Shown piece by piece: positions 33,471-45,165 of a stretch of 64,000 nucleotides of DNA. This stretch comes from Euglena gracilis (taxonomy: Eukaryota; Euglenida; Euglenophyceae; Euglenales): contig CP154955.1 of the NCBI GenBank assembly GCA_039621445.1, positions 4,123,836-4,187,835 of the forward strand, written 5' to 3'. Under the pieces are notes generated by a model. That model was not told the DNA's origin. It did no database searches and worked only from the letters and a program-made list of their open reading frames with translations. The translations under genes and the position numbers were made by a program. Position 1 is the stretch's first letter; each line of letters opens with the position of its first letter.

Positions 33471-33501
33471 TTTATCGACGGCGTCAATTCTTGGGTGCTA
33501 T

Positions 33502-33618
33502 AGCCCAACCCTTGATGGACAAAATTGTGTTGATTTGCGCAAATTCGCGCACCAACACAATTATGTTGGTGCGCGTAATTGCGCAAATAAACACAATTTT
33601 GTTGTCAAGGATTGGGCT
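33502..33618. mobile_element. 117-bp foldback element (GCGCAAAT family)
   Basis: An imperfect palindrome over its whole length: the AGCCCAACCCTTGATGGACA arm returns as TTGTCAAGGATTGGGCT, with TTGCGCAAATTCGCGCACCA near the centre. Related sequences lie at 34,160 and in a cluster at 56.8-57.2 kb. Confidence 0.65.
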
Positions 33619-34212
33619 GCTTCTGTTGGGTTCTTTGCCACAAAACTGGTTGTGCGGATCCCGGGCAGAAATTGGGTGGGAGACATCTGTCCCTGTCATT
33701 CCCTGCGGACCCTATTTCTTCCCCCCTGTACATTCCTTGCCAAACACCCCGCACTTACCTTCCTTACCCTGTGTCCTTCCACCGGCTTGGTCACACCGCA
33801 CCCACACACCCCGGCACTTCCACCCCATGACTTAACAAACAACCAAAAACACGGCAGCAACAACCGGCGGGGTAGTGCTCAGACAGGGCCAATCCTTGCA
33901 GACTTTTGAGCCCCCCAGTTGTTTTTTTTTTTGGGAGGGAGGGGGGTCCCCCAAGAAATCTGTATTTCCCAAAATTTCCTTTCGCTTCACGCCGGAACCC
34001 ATACACAGGCATTCGCCCTGGAATCCCCCCGATCTGGCTTGTTCCCCGGGGGGGATTCCAAGTTAAAGAGAAAGAATATAAAATCTTTCCCAAATGTAAT
34101 TTTTTTGGGGGTCGTTCAGATTCCCCCTGGATCTCAGGCGGCCGGGTTCGCACTGTTTTTATGTTGATTTGCGCATTTGCGCAAATGCACAAAAACTTTC
34201 ACTTCAGTTGTA

Positions 34213-34439
34213 ACCCCCCCCCTAATAGAAGCACAGGTGCGCTTATAGTGGACCGCCGCCTCCGGCGGAGGGTGCTTCTATTTGGACCCTAGCTGCACGA
34301 TTTTGTTGATTTCCTTTAGAAATCCCATTAAAATGGGGGGTGCACTTGTAGCGGGCAACTGCCTTCGGCGACGGGGGGTGTGCTTTTATTTGGACCCTGC
34401 GCTTGTAGCGGCCCCGTGCTTCTATTAGGGGGGGGGGGT
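34213..34439. mobile_element. 227-bp MITE, TA TSD, C-run TIRs
   Basis: Left ACCCCCCCCCTAATAGAAGC and right GCTTCTATTAGGGGG...T are inverted over about 24 bp, with TA outside each end. The interior has repeated GTAGCGG/GCTTATAG words and small GCC-TTCG-GC type hairpins. Confidence 0.65.
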
Positions 34440-35235
34440 TATGGCTCCAGGGGGTTTGAAAACACAGTGACAAGAGAGGTGCAAAAAATGAGCAAAATTC
34501 TGTTTTTGGTGGTGTGACCCCTGGGACTTTGGCGAAAAATGGTGTTTTTGGGGGTCCGAAAATGGGCTCTGCACGTCGAAACCCCCGGGACCTCCCCCCC
34601 CCGGAAGTGAAAAAAAAACCACAAAAAGTGGCACAGGAACAGGACCTTTACTGCCCTTGTTGCTGCTTTCGGCTGTTTCCCCGGGTGAGCCCGAGCTGCC
34701 GGCGGTTTGTGTCCTGCGTGTTTGCCGGACTGCTTTGCTTGTGGCGGCTTTACCTGTCTTATGGAAAATCATCTTCCCAGGAAGGTTTTATCCCGCGTAT
34801 GTGTGCAAAAAAATCTGTCAACTTTTGATGTTGCATACACTATTGATCTGATTTATGCATTTACATATGAAAATGTGAACAATTTGCTTGGATGGGCATG
34901 TTTACATGACATGTGTACACGTTCACAGCAAAACATATGTACATATATGCACAAACAGGCACATGGTATGCACAAACGTGCGCACAAATATACACATATG
35001 CATGTGCATATACTGTTTTAACCCATATGTCAACGTGCACATGTAATGTAGCTTATAGTGCTTGCCTACAGGGTATGTGGCAGGTATTCTTTCTTTGGCC
35101 CATTCCTTGGAAATAAACAATGTATAAATATGATGTTTTGTAGCCTGCTGCTCTTGTTTGGGAAGAAGCTAAGCACGTTATAAAAATCCCAATCGCGTTG
35201 GTTGCCAACCGAAGTTTGGTTGATCATCTACACCG

Positions 35236-35490
35236 GGCTTCTTTTGAAGACCCCCGGGGATGGGGTCCCCCCCCACCCACCCAGCCTGGCGCGGGACCCC
35301 AGGGCACAAAGGGGGGGGGCAAATATCAGGCCATCTAAGGCCATTTTCCAAAAAGATTTGGAGCTTTGCGCTGAAACCATACCGGGCCTCTGGCCTGGGA
35401 CCACTCCCCTGGAGGGGGTCCAGCCCCGGACCAACCCAACCCCACCCCCCTCCTGGGGGGGTCTTCTGACATAAAAAGAGGCCTGATCCA
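35236..35490. mobile_element. MITE-like element with GAAGACCCCC ends
   Basis: TTCTTTTGAAGACCCCCGGGG at the left is roughly mirrored by GGGGGGGTCTTCTGACATAAAAAGA at the right. No TSD is identified. A rearranged relative is at 4,530-4,740. Confidence 0.4.
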
Positions 35491-35499
35491 CACATACAT

Positions 35500-36710
35500 G
35501 CATTAAACACACAAATTTTTGTGCCAGCAGCATACTTGTGCATGGTAAACAAATTTACTGATTTGGACAATGGCCTCCTGCGCTACCCTCCACTTTGTCT
35601 TAAGTTTCAACAGCCTCATCGATTGTCGAGAAAGAAGCCTCTTCAACCACGAAACTGGTCATGGGAAAACTCAAAAAAAAAATGGTCTTGGGTCATTTTG
35701 AAAAACCCCAAAATGAAGCACAGTGTTTCGGGATTGAAGGTTCGTGAAATGAAAAAAATGCAAATTGGAAATTGGAGTTCACCCCTCCCGTTGCATTCCC
35801 CACAGAAATATAATTTCGTTGGACGAAATGCGTGCATCGCACCAAACACAACTACACAAATATTTACGGGAGAAAATATGCATACCTGCCTCCAATGCCC
35901 AATGTGTCTAATGCCTCTAATGCTGTACACTATTGAAATACTTCCCAATCCAAAATGATTGCTAATTATTATGTTGCTGTTTATTGTTTACCACCTTGTC
36001 ATTCAGGAGCAGAAGACCTGAGCTTCCGAAAATGACTCAAAAAGGGCACCAGCTGGATCCAAAAACTTTGGACAACAAGCTGCACCCCGTGGACACTTTC
36101 CAAGCTCATTTCAACCCCTGTTTTCAGATATATTTACAATAGGGTCATTGCCGAGACCAGGGGCTTCCCAGCTCAAGGTGTACCCAGTTGCATTCTGACG
36201 AAGAAAAAATTGATCTGACCATGCTTTGTCCAAGGCTTGAGGGTGGAACCACACAGCCTGCATCAGCTGTGCTGTGTACACACTCCTGCTTTGCGAACAC
36301 TCTGTAAACAACAGAGCAAAATCGGACTCTCCAACGAAGTGGCCGCAGGGGGAAGCCAAAGCCACCTCGGGCGATGGGCAACAAAATAAACGCCTTCGGA
36401 ACCCATGGCCTCCCAAAATTTTGCACTTGGACCTGTACTGGGCGCGCCTACTCTCACGCAGCGGCATTGGAGCAAGCCGATAATCACCAGTAGACACAGC
36501 AAAAGCTTGGAGGAGCCGAATGGGATTCGGTCTGTGTCAGAGTATTCTGCCATGGCCTGCTCGAGCTTTCTTGGTGCCTCAAATGGACGTTCACCCATCA
36601 CACTGGGAACCGCCACAGGGGTCAGAGCGGAGGGGATGTTGCCCCAAGGCCAGCTAGCGGGAATGAAAAAGGGTGGTTTTGTAGACCATCCCACCAACAG
36701 ACCATAACAA
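35500..36710. other. No confident gene
   Basis: Unremarkable sequence with short open frames on both strands. The minus-strand reading at 36,263-36,697 might be 3' remains of the LINE to the right, but no motif confirms it. Confidence 0.4.
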
Positions 36711-36726
36711 ATGGTACACCTGCCGA

Positions 36727-36900
36727 GGTGTCCAAAATCTGGCTGAGCTCCTCAGCCAATCTGCCAAACAAACGGCTGCCATTGGAGAAAAAGACCTCGG
36801 GGTGTTTCTCGTTTTGAAAATCTGGCTGAGCTCCTCAGCCAATCTGCCAAACAAACAGCTGCCATTGGAGAAAAAGACCTCGGGGTGTTTCTCGTTTTGA
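36727..36900. repeat. 86-bp tandem duplication
   Basis: The block beginning AATCTGGCTGAGCTCCTCAG and ending TTTCTCGTTTTGAA is present twice in direct tandem, differing at about one position (ACGGCTG/ACAGCTG). A recent duplication. Confidence 0.9.
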
Positions 36901-37159
36901 ATGACGGGGTGTGGGGGGCCTTCAACCCTAGTGCGAAGTGCAGCACTCCGAAGAACTTTGAGACACAAAAAAATGACCAACTCCCATGATGTCCCCCTGA
37001 ACCCCTCCCAATTTTAAATCAAAAGTTTCCGTCGGCCCACATGGGGTTCGTGTTTGCACTTGCAGCCAATCGAAGCCCACGGCCCAAAATTCACCGCACC
37101 CCACTGGCGAAAAGCAAGCGACAGGTTTTGCCTTCAAATATTGCTAAAAATGGTCGACT

Positions 37160-37776
37160 CATCCCAATCTCCAACCCAGATTGAACCAAACTTGTGGCAC
37201 CAAAAATAGAACAGCCACCTCATCATCATGGCAAAATGCAACGGTGATACCTCCTTGCGATAAGAAAAACAAAGCGGAGGGAATCAGCCAGAGACTTTCG
37301 CCCTCGTGGCAACCTGACCAAACATTGCCGCCGCCTAAAACCTTCAAAAACTGGACTCCAAAATGGTTGGCCCGGCATTGCGTAACAGCCACGTTGGCTC
37401 TTTTTTTTTGGCCGAGAAAAAAGTGCGCTGCCATACCCAAATAAAATGAAGTTGGTCCCTCTTGCAAAATTTGTGACCGCAATGCCATACAAAACTGGGG
37501 GATTGCCAAAACAGAAACCGGGAAACCATCAACACTGGTGGCCTCACAACCGTGCCCGGCAACCAAGAACAACTCCACCGCAAGCACCACAGACACCGCA
37601 AACCAGCATTCGGGTGTCAGCAGATGGTGATGTGCTAGGGATTGGTCGTCAATGATTGGGGATATTGTGGTCCATATCCGCAACAATTGATCATGTAAAA
37701 GAGGCTCGTCAGCTAAACCCCATGGTTGGTGGATTGGGAGGGTGTCCATTTGTTGGAGAAAGAATATGAAATACAT
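37160..37776 (-). pseudogene. Possible reverse-transcriptase remnant of a LINE
   Basis: Downstream of the endonuclease remnant on the same strand. The reading SGCHEGESLWLIPSALFFLS then ITVAFCHDDEVAVLFL loosely parallels RT boxes B' (QGcplSp.LF) and C (FADD). The match is weak, and His replaces the usual residue before DD. Its order and strand fit a LINE 5'-EN-RT-3'. Confidence 0.3.
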
Positions 37777-37782
37777 GACTAT

Positions 37783-37838
37783 GGCTCGAGCCCCATAGAA
37801 TTACTGAGATATGGCTCGAGCCCCATAGAATTCCTGAG
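37783..37838. repeat. 28-bp tandem direct repeat
   Basis: TATGGCTCGAGCCCCATAGA-type unit repeated twice with one difference; each unit contains the palindrome GGCTCGAGCC. Confidence 0.8.
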
Positions 37839-38129
37839 CTTGAATAAAGCCTTCCTTCAAAAATGAGACTTTTTCAGAGGGGAAGAAAATGCCATTGGAG
37901 CTGACTTGGCATATCACCAGAAACTGGCGTCTCTTGGCGGCAAACAAATTACACACTATAGTGTCAACAGAAATTTGGGAGGCGCTAAGACTTTTAAAGT
38001 TAATAGTGAGCATTCCCAATCAATCAGCCTCATTTTGGTCTATCTCATCTGCAATGCCCTGCCTTTGCCTGTGCACACAATCTTGCCCTTCCATCCAATG
38101 CCGTCTCGTTTCTTCCAACCGAGGACGCT

Positions 38130-38960
38130 CTACCAACGGCGTGGTAATTTGTCAGGTGAACTTGTTGGGAAAAGATGCAGGTGAACCCAATAATTTCGTA
38201 GTGCACTACTTTGGAGAGCACTCCACTTTGATGGCGATGGGATAGGGCGGAGGGGTGCTAACCCACATGGTACCTCCACTTTTAATACGACGGCCCTGTG
38301 TGTCAAGACGCTCTCTGTGGTGCCTTTGGAGATACCTCTCCATGGATGGATGCTGCTCAGGAATATAAAATCGACCTCGGTTTCTACCAAATGACTCTGT
38401 CGTATCGTGCGATTTGTGAATTCTCCAAAAACATAGGGATGAACAGGGAACTCCCACACCCGATAGAGCTGGCGGTCCCTTTGCTTTTTCCACTTCCCCG
38501 TTGAAATCCCCTCCGTTACCATCAGGTGCTGGCCTCAACCCGAGAAGATCAGAAATGATCTTTGCCTTTTGTGCTTCCAAGCGTTGTGAAAACACCCCGG
38601 GGGGAAATAAATGTTTGCCAAGATAAATGTCATTGCTTGTGGGAAATGCAGGACAACCACCAAAACACCGTCCAAACACCACCATGGAAAATTGCGACGC
38701 ACCTGGTTTTTGCACACACAACCTCAACATTGACTTTCGCACCAAGATTGCTTCCCCCCCTTCGAAATGGTGTGCAGGAGAAAACTTTTGACTCGGAAGC
38801 TGTGGAATAAAAATGGACGTAAAATGCTTCCCAAACCTCTTGCAGGAACATAACGTCTATAGTGCATCGATCTCCAAGCGCCAAAATCTGCAAATATTTT
38901 TCTGTGGCACCTACAATTCAAACTGGCAAAAATGAAACGGAGAACAGTTGGCGACGCAAG
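38130..38960 (-). pseudogene. Decayed LINE AP-endonuclease domain
   Basis: Read on the minus strand, the landmarks of a non-LTR retrotransposon EN domain occur in the right order but in different frames: SLNCRCH (start), TIDVMFLQEV (the LQE catalytic box, near 38,850), FILANIYFPP, GNGGDFNGEV (GDFN box, near 38,510), VDFIFLSS and finally LTHRAVVLKV in place of SDHR-V. At least three frame changes are needed, so this copy is dead. LINEs of this type insert by target-primed reverse transcription. Upstream (39-40.7 kb) frames may be ORF1 but are not recognisable. Confidence 0.6.
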
Positions 38961-38999
38961 AGGAGGGAACGGATCTTCCCACCATTTGAGAGGTAACTG

Positions 39000-40850
39000 G
39001 GACGGGAAGCATGATCGACCTCTTAGAATGGATGTGAGGAGAACCCCTGAAAATTTCTCCCCAGGAGGTCCAGCTGTAGATAGGAGGGCCAGAGGTTTTC
39101 CGATAGGAGTTGAGGCATCAATGTGCATACATAGTGTAGGCGATGTTTTGATGCCCTCCCAGTATTGGAGCTGACCTCGGATATATAAAACAGTCAGAAA
39201 ATTGTTGACGTAAACAATTTGTGCATTGAGGGCCAAAAAACAGATTACATTTCTCAGGTTTCGGGCAGCAAGTCTCGGGAGTGATCCAACTGACCTGCCC
39301 TCCTTCCAAAGGTATCCATGGCGAATGCGTGGGGTGCGGCACGGGTATCTATGCTTCCCCTTCCAGATCACAACAGAAAATGGCCGGAGTGTGATCTAAA
39401 AACAGGGCGGCATGAAACGGGCTTTGGGATAGCGGGTTGGGAAGATTGGTAGGCGTCTTCAATGTTCGTGGCAAGCTCAGATTTCCCGGCCCTCATTGCG
39501 ACTACAATTGTTGAGCTTCATAGGCTCGTCAGGGGCGGTCTGCGGAGCCAGCACCGGGTGGAAGTGGAGGAGGTAGCAGGACACAGGGAAAAGCAGAGCC
39601 CAGGCAGTACCGCGGGCCGTGGCTGGGGGGATCGAATTGACTGCTCGCGAGGAGGCAGTAAGGTTCGAACCCTGCGCCCGTGCCTGGGTAGGTGAGAAAG
39701 AGCGCCGAGGGGAGACAGCGGGGAGAGAAGTCCCACTGGTCTCCCATTGTTAAGGCTCGCGATGGGGCTGCTAAGGGCTGAGTCGAGGAAACTAGGGTCC
39801 AGAGTCTGCCCATGCTAAGCGGCTCCTACCACGTCAGAAGCGGTGGAGGGGAGCATGGCTGACGGGATCATTCTTCAGAAAACCCCTACTACACTCACGA
39901 TTGGTGACCGAGGCAACGATGCCTTGCCCAATGGGGATGCTCCCATCAGATGCCTCACCCAGGCGCTTCTGCCATGCCACATAGGGAACCCTAACATAAA
40001 GCACAGACACTTTAGCCTCTTGGTGGATCAGCAAATGCATCGGTCGCAAAAAATGCTGACGCTATGGCAAAAAGAGAAAGCCACAGAAGCATGAGGGGTG
40101 GTGGTGGATGAATCCTCACTGTGAGCTCATTCGGAAAAAATGTCCATGCCAGAACCAGAGGGCTGCGGCGAGGCCGGCAAGCCGCTATGCTGAAGGTTGC
40201 CCTACTGATTTGGGGCTAGACCCATCGCAGCCTGGAGCTCAGCCGCCCAGGGTTGTTCCCCCAAAGATGGGCATACCTCCAAAGCGGATGCCACAGGAGG
40301 CAAGACCAACATAGATGGCGCGCTCACAGCCACCTGTGACAGGACAGTCGCCAAGGCTGTGGCGCAGTGGGCCTTGCCGACAAAAATGATTTTGCCAGAA
40401 CTGCGGCAGGGCCATTGGAAAGGGCAACTCTGATACTGTAGGAAAGTGCGACCAATCGCCATTGGTGGGCGCACGTTCTTTCAATAATTTCAGCATTTGT
40501 TTCAGCATGGCGGGACACTCAACACCAGGCTCTGCCAAACCTGGAGTCACAGGTTGGATCCCCGTAAAGACCCGCTCTAAAGACAGGGCTAAAAGAAGAT
40601 GGAAAGGCGGTTGGCCACAGATGGGAAACAAGCAAGTCGGCGACCTGCGTGGGGGAACGAGCAAACTCGATATATGAAAGGAATCTAGCAGCCTGCTCGT
40701 GGTGTCGCAGATTCCTGTGCAGTAATGCCTCATGGATTCTCAGCCAGTGTAACACAAACATTAATCAATTCAATACCAGATTAAGGCAAAGGCAGATGAA
40801 ATCAACATCCTTTGCAAAAAACTGGTTGACTGGACAAAAGAATAATTAAT
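39000..40850. other. Probable 5' part of the LINE; no named domain
   Basis: Several minus-strand open readings (38,724-39,371; 40,239-40,733) look weakly protein-like but share no motif I can name. A tRNA-type B-box word GGTTCGAACCC lies at 39,661-39,671 without a convincing A box. Confidence 0.3.
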
Positions 40851-41214
40851 CACACCGGTAAGGAATATGGGGTTTTTTTGCCGTATGAAAACCTGACATT
40901 GGATTCATTGGACTCACCAATGTAACAACAACAAAAAAAGGCTGCTGCAGCGCAAAAAAAAATGTTTTTGTCTGGGATTGGGAAAAGCTGGAGTGCCAAA
41001 AACCCAGGCCACCTGAGAGGAAAAGCAGGCATGGATGCAGACACAATGCGGAAATGGCTGAAAACTAGTGTGAATGACGTATGGTTTTCAGCCATTTCGT
41101 CATTGATGACGTATGCATGGGACATGTTCTCCTCAAGTGAAAATATCATCATTCACGATTTTGCCGCTTTGTACAAAAATATGAACTTCTGCCAAGTTTC
41201 GGATGGATGATAAC

Positions 41215-41637
41215 CAGGCATTTGCTTAAGGACCCCCGGGGGGGGGGTACTGGCTAGCCAATCGGCTAGACACTAGAAAAAAGTGGACTAGCTAGACCCC
41301 CCTCCCCCCGGGGGGGGGGGGGGGTCCGGGGGTCCCCCGGACTGGAAAAAAAATTTTCCGGGGTCCCCCGGACTGGAAAAATGAGGTTTTTAACAGGTTT
41401 TTCGCTGATTTTGTTCCAAAAATGGCCAAAAACGGACATTTTTGGCCATTTTTGGGGGGTCCCAAAAAAATTTCGGCGCTTCGCGCCGGTCACTGGAAAA
41501 AAAAATCCACTAGCTAGCCCTGCTAGCAGACCCCCCCGGGGGGGTCTGCTAGAAAACCCACTAGCCAAATTTGGACTAGCTGCAGTCCAGCCCCCCCCCC
41601 CCCCCGGGGGTACTGCAATCCCTTAAGCAAATGCCTG
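41215..41637. mobile_element. 423-bp hAT-like MITE
   Basis: TIRs CAGGCATTTGCTTAAGG (41,215) and CCTTAAGCAAATGCCTG (41,621-41,637). The interior has CTAGCCAATCGGCTAGACACT, a GGCGCTTCGCGCC mini-hairpin and CACTAGCTAGCCCTGCTAG. The flanks ATGATAAC/ATGGTTCC agree at only 5 of 8 positions, so the TSD is uncertain. The copy at 46,366 has a perfect one. Confidence 0.75.
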
Positions 41638-42209
41638 ATGGTTCCCCCCACCAGATGCGCCGAGGTTAAAGCTGAATGTCATACCAACACAAAAACCTTG
41701 GAACGGCTGTGGTGGGCATAGCATTTTTTTTTCACAAAGAAGTTGAGCTCATTCTTCCAGAACATAGTGCAGTGGACACATCCAACGGAACAACAGTCAT
41801 TGGTTGGACTTAAAATGCCGCAATGGGGAAGAAATAATATCAACATATGTCCAACCATGTGCGACGGAAAAGAGCAAAGAGTTGAACAGCGTGAGCTGAA
41901 AAATTTACAATGAATAAATGGAAGGCACAAATGCAACCCATCACACTGAAAAAGGGACCACACGCATCCCCAGCAGAGCAACATGCAATGGACAAACAAT
42001 GGAGTACAACAAGCATTGCATATGAAAATGGAAACAAAAAAGACAATAAGTGAAAAGGCGTTAGGTTGCAATGAGATCACTTATTGGGGGGGGGGGCTTA
42101 AAAAGGGAAGAAAAATGGGATGGTGTTGTACTCTTGGCCACCTTTCCTGACAGTTGGCAGGAAAGCTGTTCACCCCGCTGATGGTGAAGCTGTATGACGC
42201 CGGGGTGGA

Positions 42210-42289
42210 CACGCATGCACACACGCACACACGCACACAGGCACACCCACACCCAGACGCACACACACACAGGCACACACACACAGGCA

Positions 42290-42326
<37 letters not shown>

Positions 42327-42349
42327 ACACACGCACGCACACAGACACC

Positions 42350-42391
<42 letters not shown>

Positions 42392-42538
42392 CACACACAC
42401 ACTGACACACATACTCACAGACACACACACTCACAGACACACAGACACACACACACACACACACACACAACACACAACCCACAACACACACAGACACACA
42501 CACAGACACACGACACACGACACACACACACAACACAC

Positions 42539-42576
<38 letters not shown>

Positions 42577-42725
42577 CACACACACACACAGGCAAACACA
42601 CACACACACACACAGGCAAACACACACACACACACATGCACAAAACAGACACACGCAAAACACAACACACACACACACACACACACACACACCACACAAC
42701 ACACCACAACACACCACACACACAC
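42210..42725. repeat. Complex (CA)n field
   Basis: About 0.5 kb of CACACA with interspersed GACACA, GGCACA and AACACA units. Open frames across it are artefacts of the period. Confidence 0.95.
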
Positions 42726-43319
42726 CTCCTCCCACTCCCACTCACCAACCCTGGCTGTTCGGCGGGATTACCGTTCTGCCCTGCCCCCTGCCCAGGGGGT
42801 CCAGCTCAGAGGCTGGAAATTTGGGCTGGCTGGAGCTGGCTGACCCCCCCTGCCCCCCCCCCCAGCCTTTTCCAGTCCCAGACCCCACTACCCCATTAAC
42901 GTGATTGATTTATTTTGCAGCCGCTCGAAGAGCTGCTGGACGATAACGGATTCTTGACTACCGGCGGAAAATGGGCGAAAAATGGGTCAGCAGTTTTCTG
43001 GACATTATTGATCTTTTGGCACCCAGTTTGACCCGTACCACAAAGGCCCAGTTGCAGTGCTGGTTGGCTGGACCCCACCCACTCAGGGTTGTGGGGTCAA
43101 ATTTTCTTCAGCAACCCCATCATCTAGACCAAATAAACTCGAACCCAGAAACCACACACCAACACCAGTGGGGGGAATATATGCCAAAAGGTTCGCCCAA
43201 ATATGAGTAAAAATACGCGGGAATATGTGTTAAATAAACAGAAAAATATGCGGAAAAACATGCGACTTTTCCAAAACCAGGCCACAGTTTCAGGTGACCG
43301 AACTGGCAAACTGGCAATC

Positions 43320-43700
43320 CATTTCAAGCCATTTTGGGCCATTTTGGGGCCGTTTTCAGCCCATAACTGGCCACAATTGGACCTTTTCGACCACGTTGAG
43401 CCATTTTAGGGCCATTTTAGACCAATTTTTACTTTTTTGGCCATTTTTGGCCATTTTCAGCAATTAGGGTGATTTGATAATGATGAGGAATGGCCCAAAT
43501 GACCAAAATAACAGCTGATTACCCCCCCCCTTCAGCAAAAGGTCAACAGTGACCAAAAATGCCCAAGAAATGGCCAACAGTGGGTCAAAAAAATATCCAA
43601 ATTAGCACAAAATTGGCAAAAAATGGCCCTGAAAATGGCCACAAAATGAAAAAAAAAAGTCTTAAACGGTTGGAATAAATTCAAACCGGCCTCAATTAGA
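43320..43700. repeat. GGCCATTTTTGGCC-type tract
   Basis: Degenerate repeats of TTTTGGCCATTTT and its complement; similar to the interior of the 804-bp element at 46.4 kb. Confidence 0.65.
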
Positions 43701-43962
43701 TGCGAAATACGAGGAAAATGTGCAGAAAACATGCGAAAAATATGTGCAGGAAAACCCTGAAAATCCTCGGAATATGCGTCAAATATGCACGAAATATACG
43801 AATATGCGCTTCTTGTCCAAAAAAAAAAGTGAAATATGCGCAAAATATGTGAAATGTGCATATCCATAAAATATGCATATCCCCCCCTCTGTAAAAGCAT
43901 GGGGGGAGATTCACCTACTCGTCTCTCTCATCAGGTCCCCAGGAATGCCATAGGGCCCCCGG

Positions 43963-44072
43963 CAGGGTGCAGTCCTTCACGACGGTCATCATGAGGGCGG
44001 ACTTCATTGGAGGGAAAGGCGGGCCGAGGTCCACCAGCGCCTTCACTGAGAATGTCCCGCGCACGGCCTCAA
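43963..44072 (-). pseudogene. Second copy of exon A
   Basis: The protein reading VEAVRGTFSVKALVDLGPPF then PPMKSALMMTVVKDCTL is nearly identical to 10,254-10,363. The acceptor GTGCGCAG is kept, but the donor is replaced by CCGGGG, so splicing here would fail unless shifted. Exon B follows at about 44,227-44,277 and exon C at 44,540-44,670, the same order as in the first block. Confidence 0.55.
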
Positions 44073-44226
44073 CTGCGCACCCTGACCCGCGGAGGGCAGG
44101 GTGGGTTTCTATGTGGGCAATGAAGGATAATTAAAACAAAATAAGGGGGGCGAAACAAAGGTTGGAGTCGAAGGTGATGATCTTTCAAGTGATTGCACCC
44201 AGCCAAAATCTACAAATCCTACCCTT

Positions 44227-44277
44227 TCATGCAGCTGACGTCGTGGGCGGTGCTTTCAAGATGGAAACAGGGCTGTA
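44227..44277 (-). CDS. Second copy of exon B
   Basis: PCFHLESTAHDVSCMK after GACCTACAG, with a GGTAGG donor that the first copy lacks (GGCACG). Confidence 0.45.
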   Translation of the reverse strand, partial: YSPVSILKAPPTTSAA

Positions 44278-44539
44278 GGTCACAGATGATAATTTCACAT
44301 TCAATATCATGTTGAAACATTGGTGATGAGGAAGAAGGGGCCACGTGCGTCTCATGGGGTACATGGGAGGTAACGATCTGGCGAGTCGTTTGGAGCGTGT
44401 GCCATGCTGAGGGGGAGGGCTGCGCCTAACCCTCAGCATGACAGTGGGGCCTTGTCTGGGCAGCAAGGGACCAAATAATGACGCAAGGGACCAAATAATG
44501 ACGCAAGGGACAAGGAGGACGTCAGGGACAGATGCGGCG

Positions 44540-44670
44540 AGCCCTGTGGGAGTAGTCCACCACCACTGGACCGTCGCTGGACCGGAAGGAGGAGGAGAGG
44601 TTGAGGGGGCTGGCCGGGACGCCCATCAACGGTACGGTGGTGGCTGCGCGGCGAAGGTCGGAGAGGCCGG
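44540..44670 (-). CDS. Second copy of exon C
   Basis: RRAATTVPLMGVPASPLNLS then SSFRSSDGPVVVDYSH on the minus strand, collinear with 10,862-10,985. Sequence between exons has diverged beyond recognition, so the block duplication is old relative to the 2.78-kb transposons. Confidence 0.45.
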
Positions 44671-44988
44671 GGCCCTGCCAGAAAGTCGTTTGGGAGGAGT
44701 CGGACCCTTCACCTGGGAGGTGGGAGCACCCACCCACCACAGCACCCATGCAAAGAAAATTCCTTTGGCAACGATGATGCGGAAGGAAAACGTTGAACCA
44801 AAAATACGCGCCACCGGAAATATGGGAAAGCCTGGAGGGGGGGGGGTCGGACCCTCCCCCCTCCGGCTTGAATGGCACTCTGTAGCTGCAACTCTGTGGC
44901 ACAAGAAATAAAAACGGCAGCAAGCAAAGCAGAGTCCCTGCTGGAGGCAGACATTACACACCAGCCCTAAAAAATCGGCAGGGGACGG

Positions 44989-45165
44989 TCTACGGCCACG
45001 TGGGGGCCCATTGCGGGAGAGGCAAAAACCTGGAGAGACAAGAAGCCGGCGGCGAGGCAGGCCACGCAGCTGCTTTGGACTGAATTGGGACGAAATACGG
45101 AGGGGAGGTCTCTTAATGATCTGGTTGCCAGCCAAAGCAAAGCCAAGCAAGCGCAAAAGTGGTAG
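44989..45165 (+). CDS. Predicted C-terminal exon on plus strand
   Basis: Open reading ending at TAG 45,163: EAKTWRDKKPAARQATQLLW, TELGRNTEGRSLNDLVASQS, KAKQAQKW. The composition is protein-like with a basic end. No start codon and only a modest acceptor upstream. Not recognised; the minus strand of the same stretch is also open. Confidence 0.3.
   Translation, partial: STATWGPIAGEAKTWRDKKPAARQATQLLWTELGRNTEGRSLNDLVASQSKAKQAQKW

Noticed and set aside
36727-36900. Plus-strand EKDLGV as an RT motif
   Set aside because: Opposite strand to the LINE remnant, inside a recent 86-bp tandem duplication, and not flanked by other RT boxes.
39600-39690. tRNA or SINE promoter
   Set aside because: Only a B-box-like GGTTCGAACCC is present; no A box at the right distance and no cloverleaf.
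42081-42904. Frames of CVCVCV and HTHTHT
   Set aside because: Artefacts of the (CA)n field.
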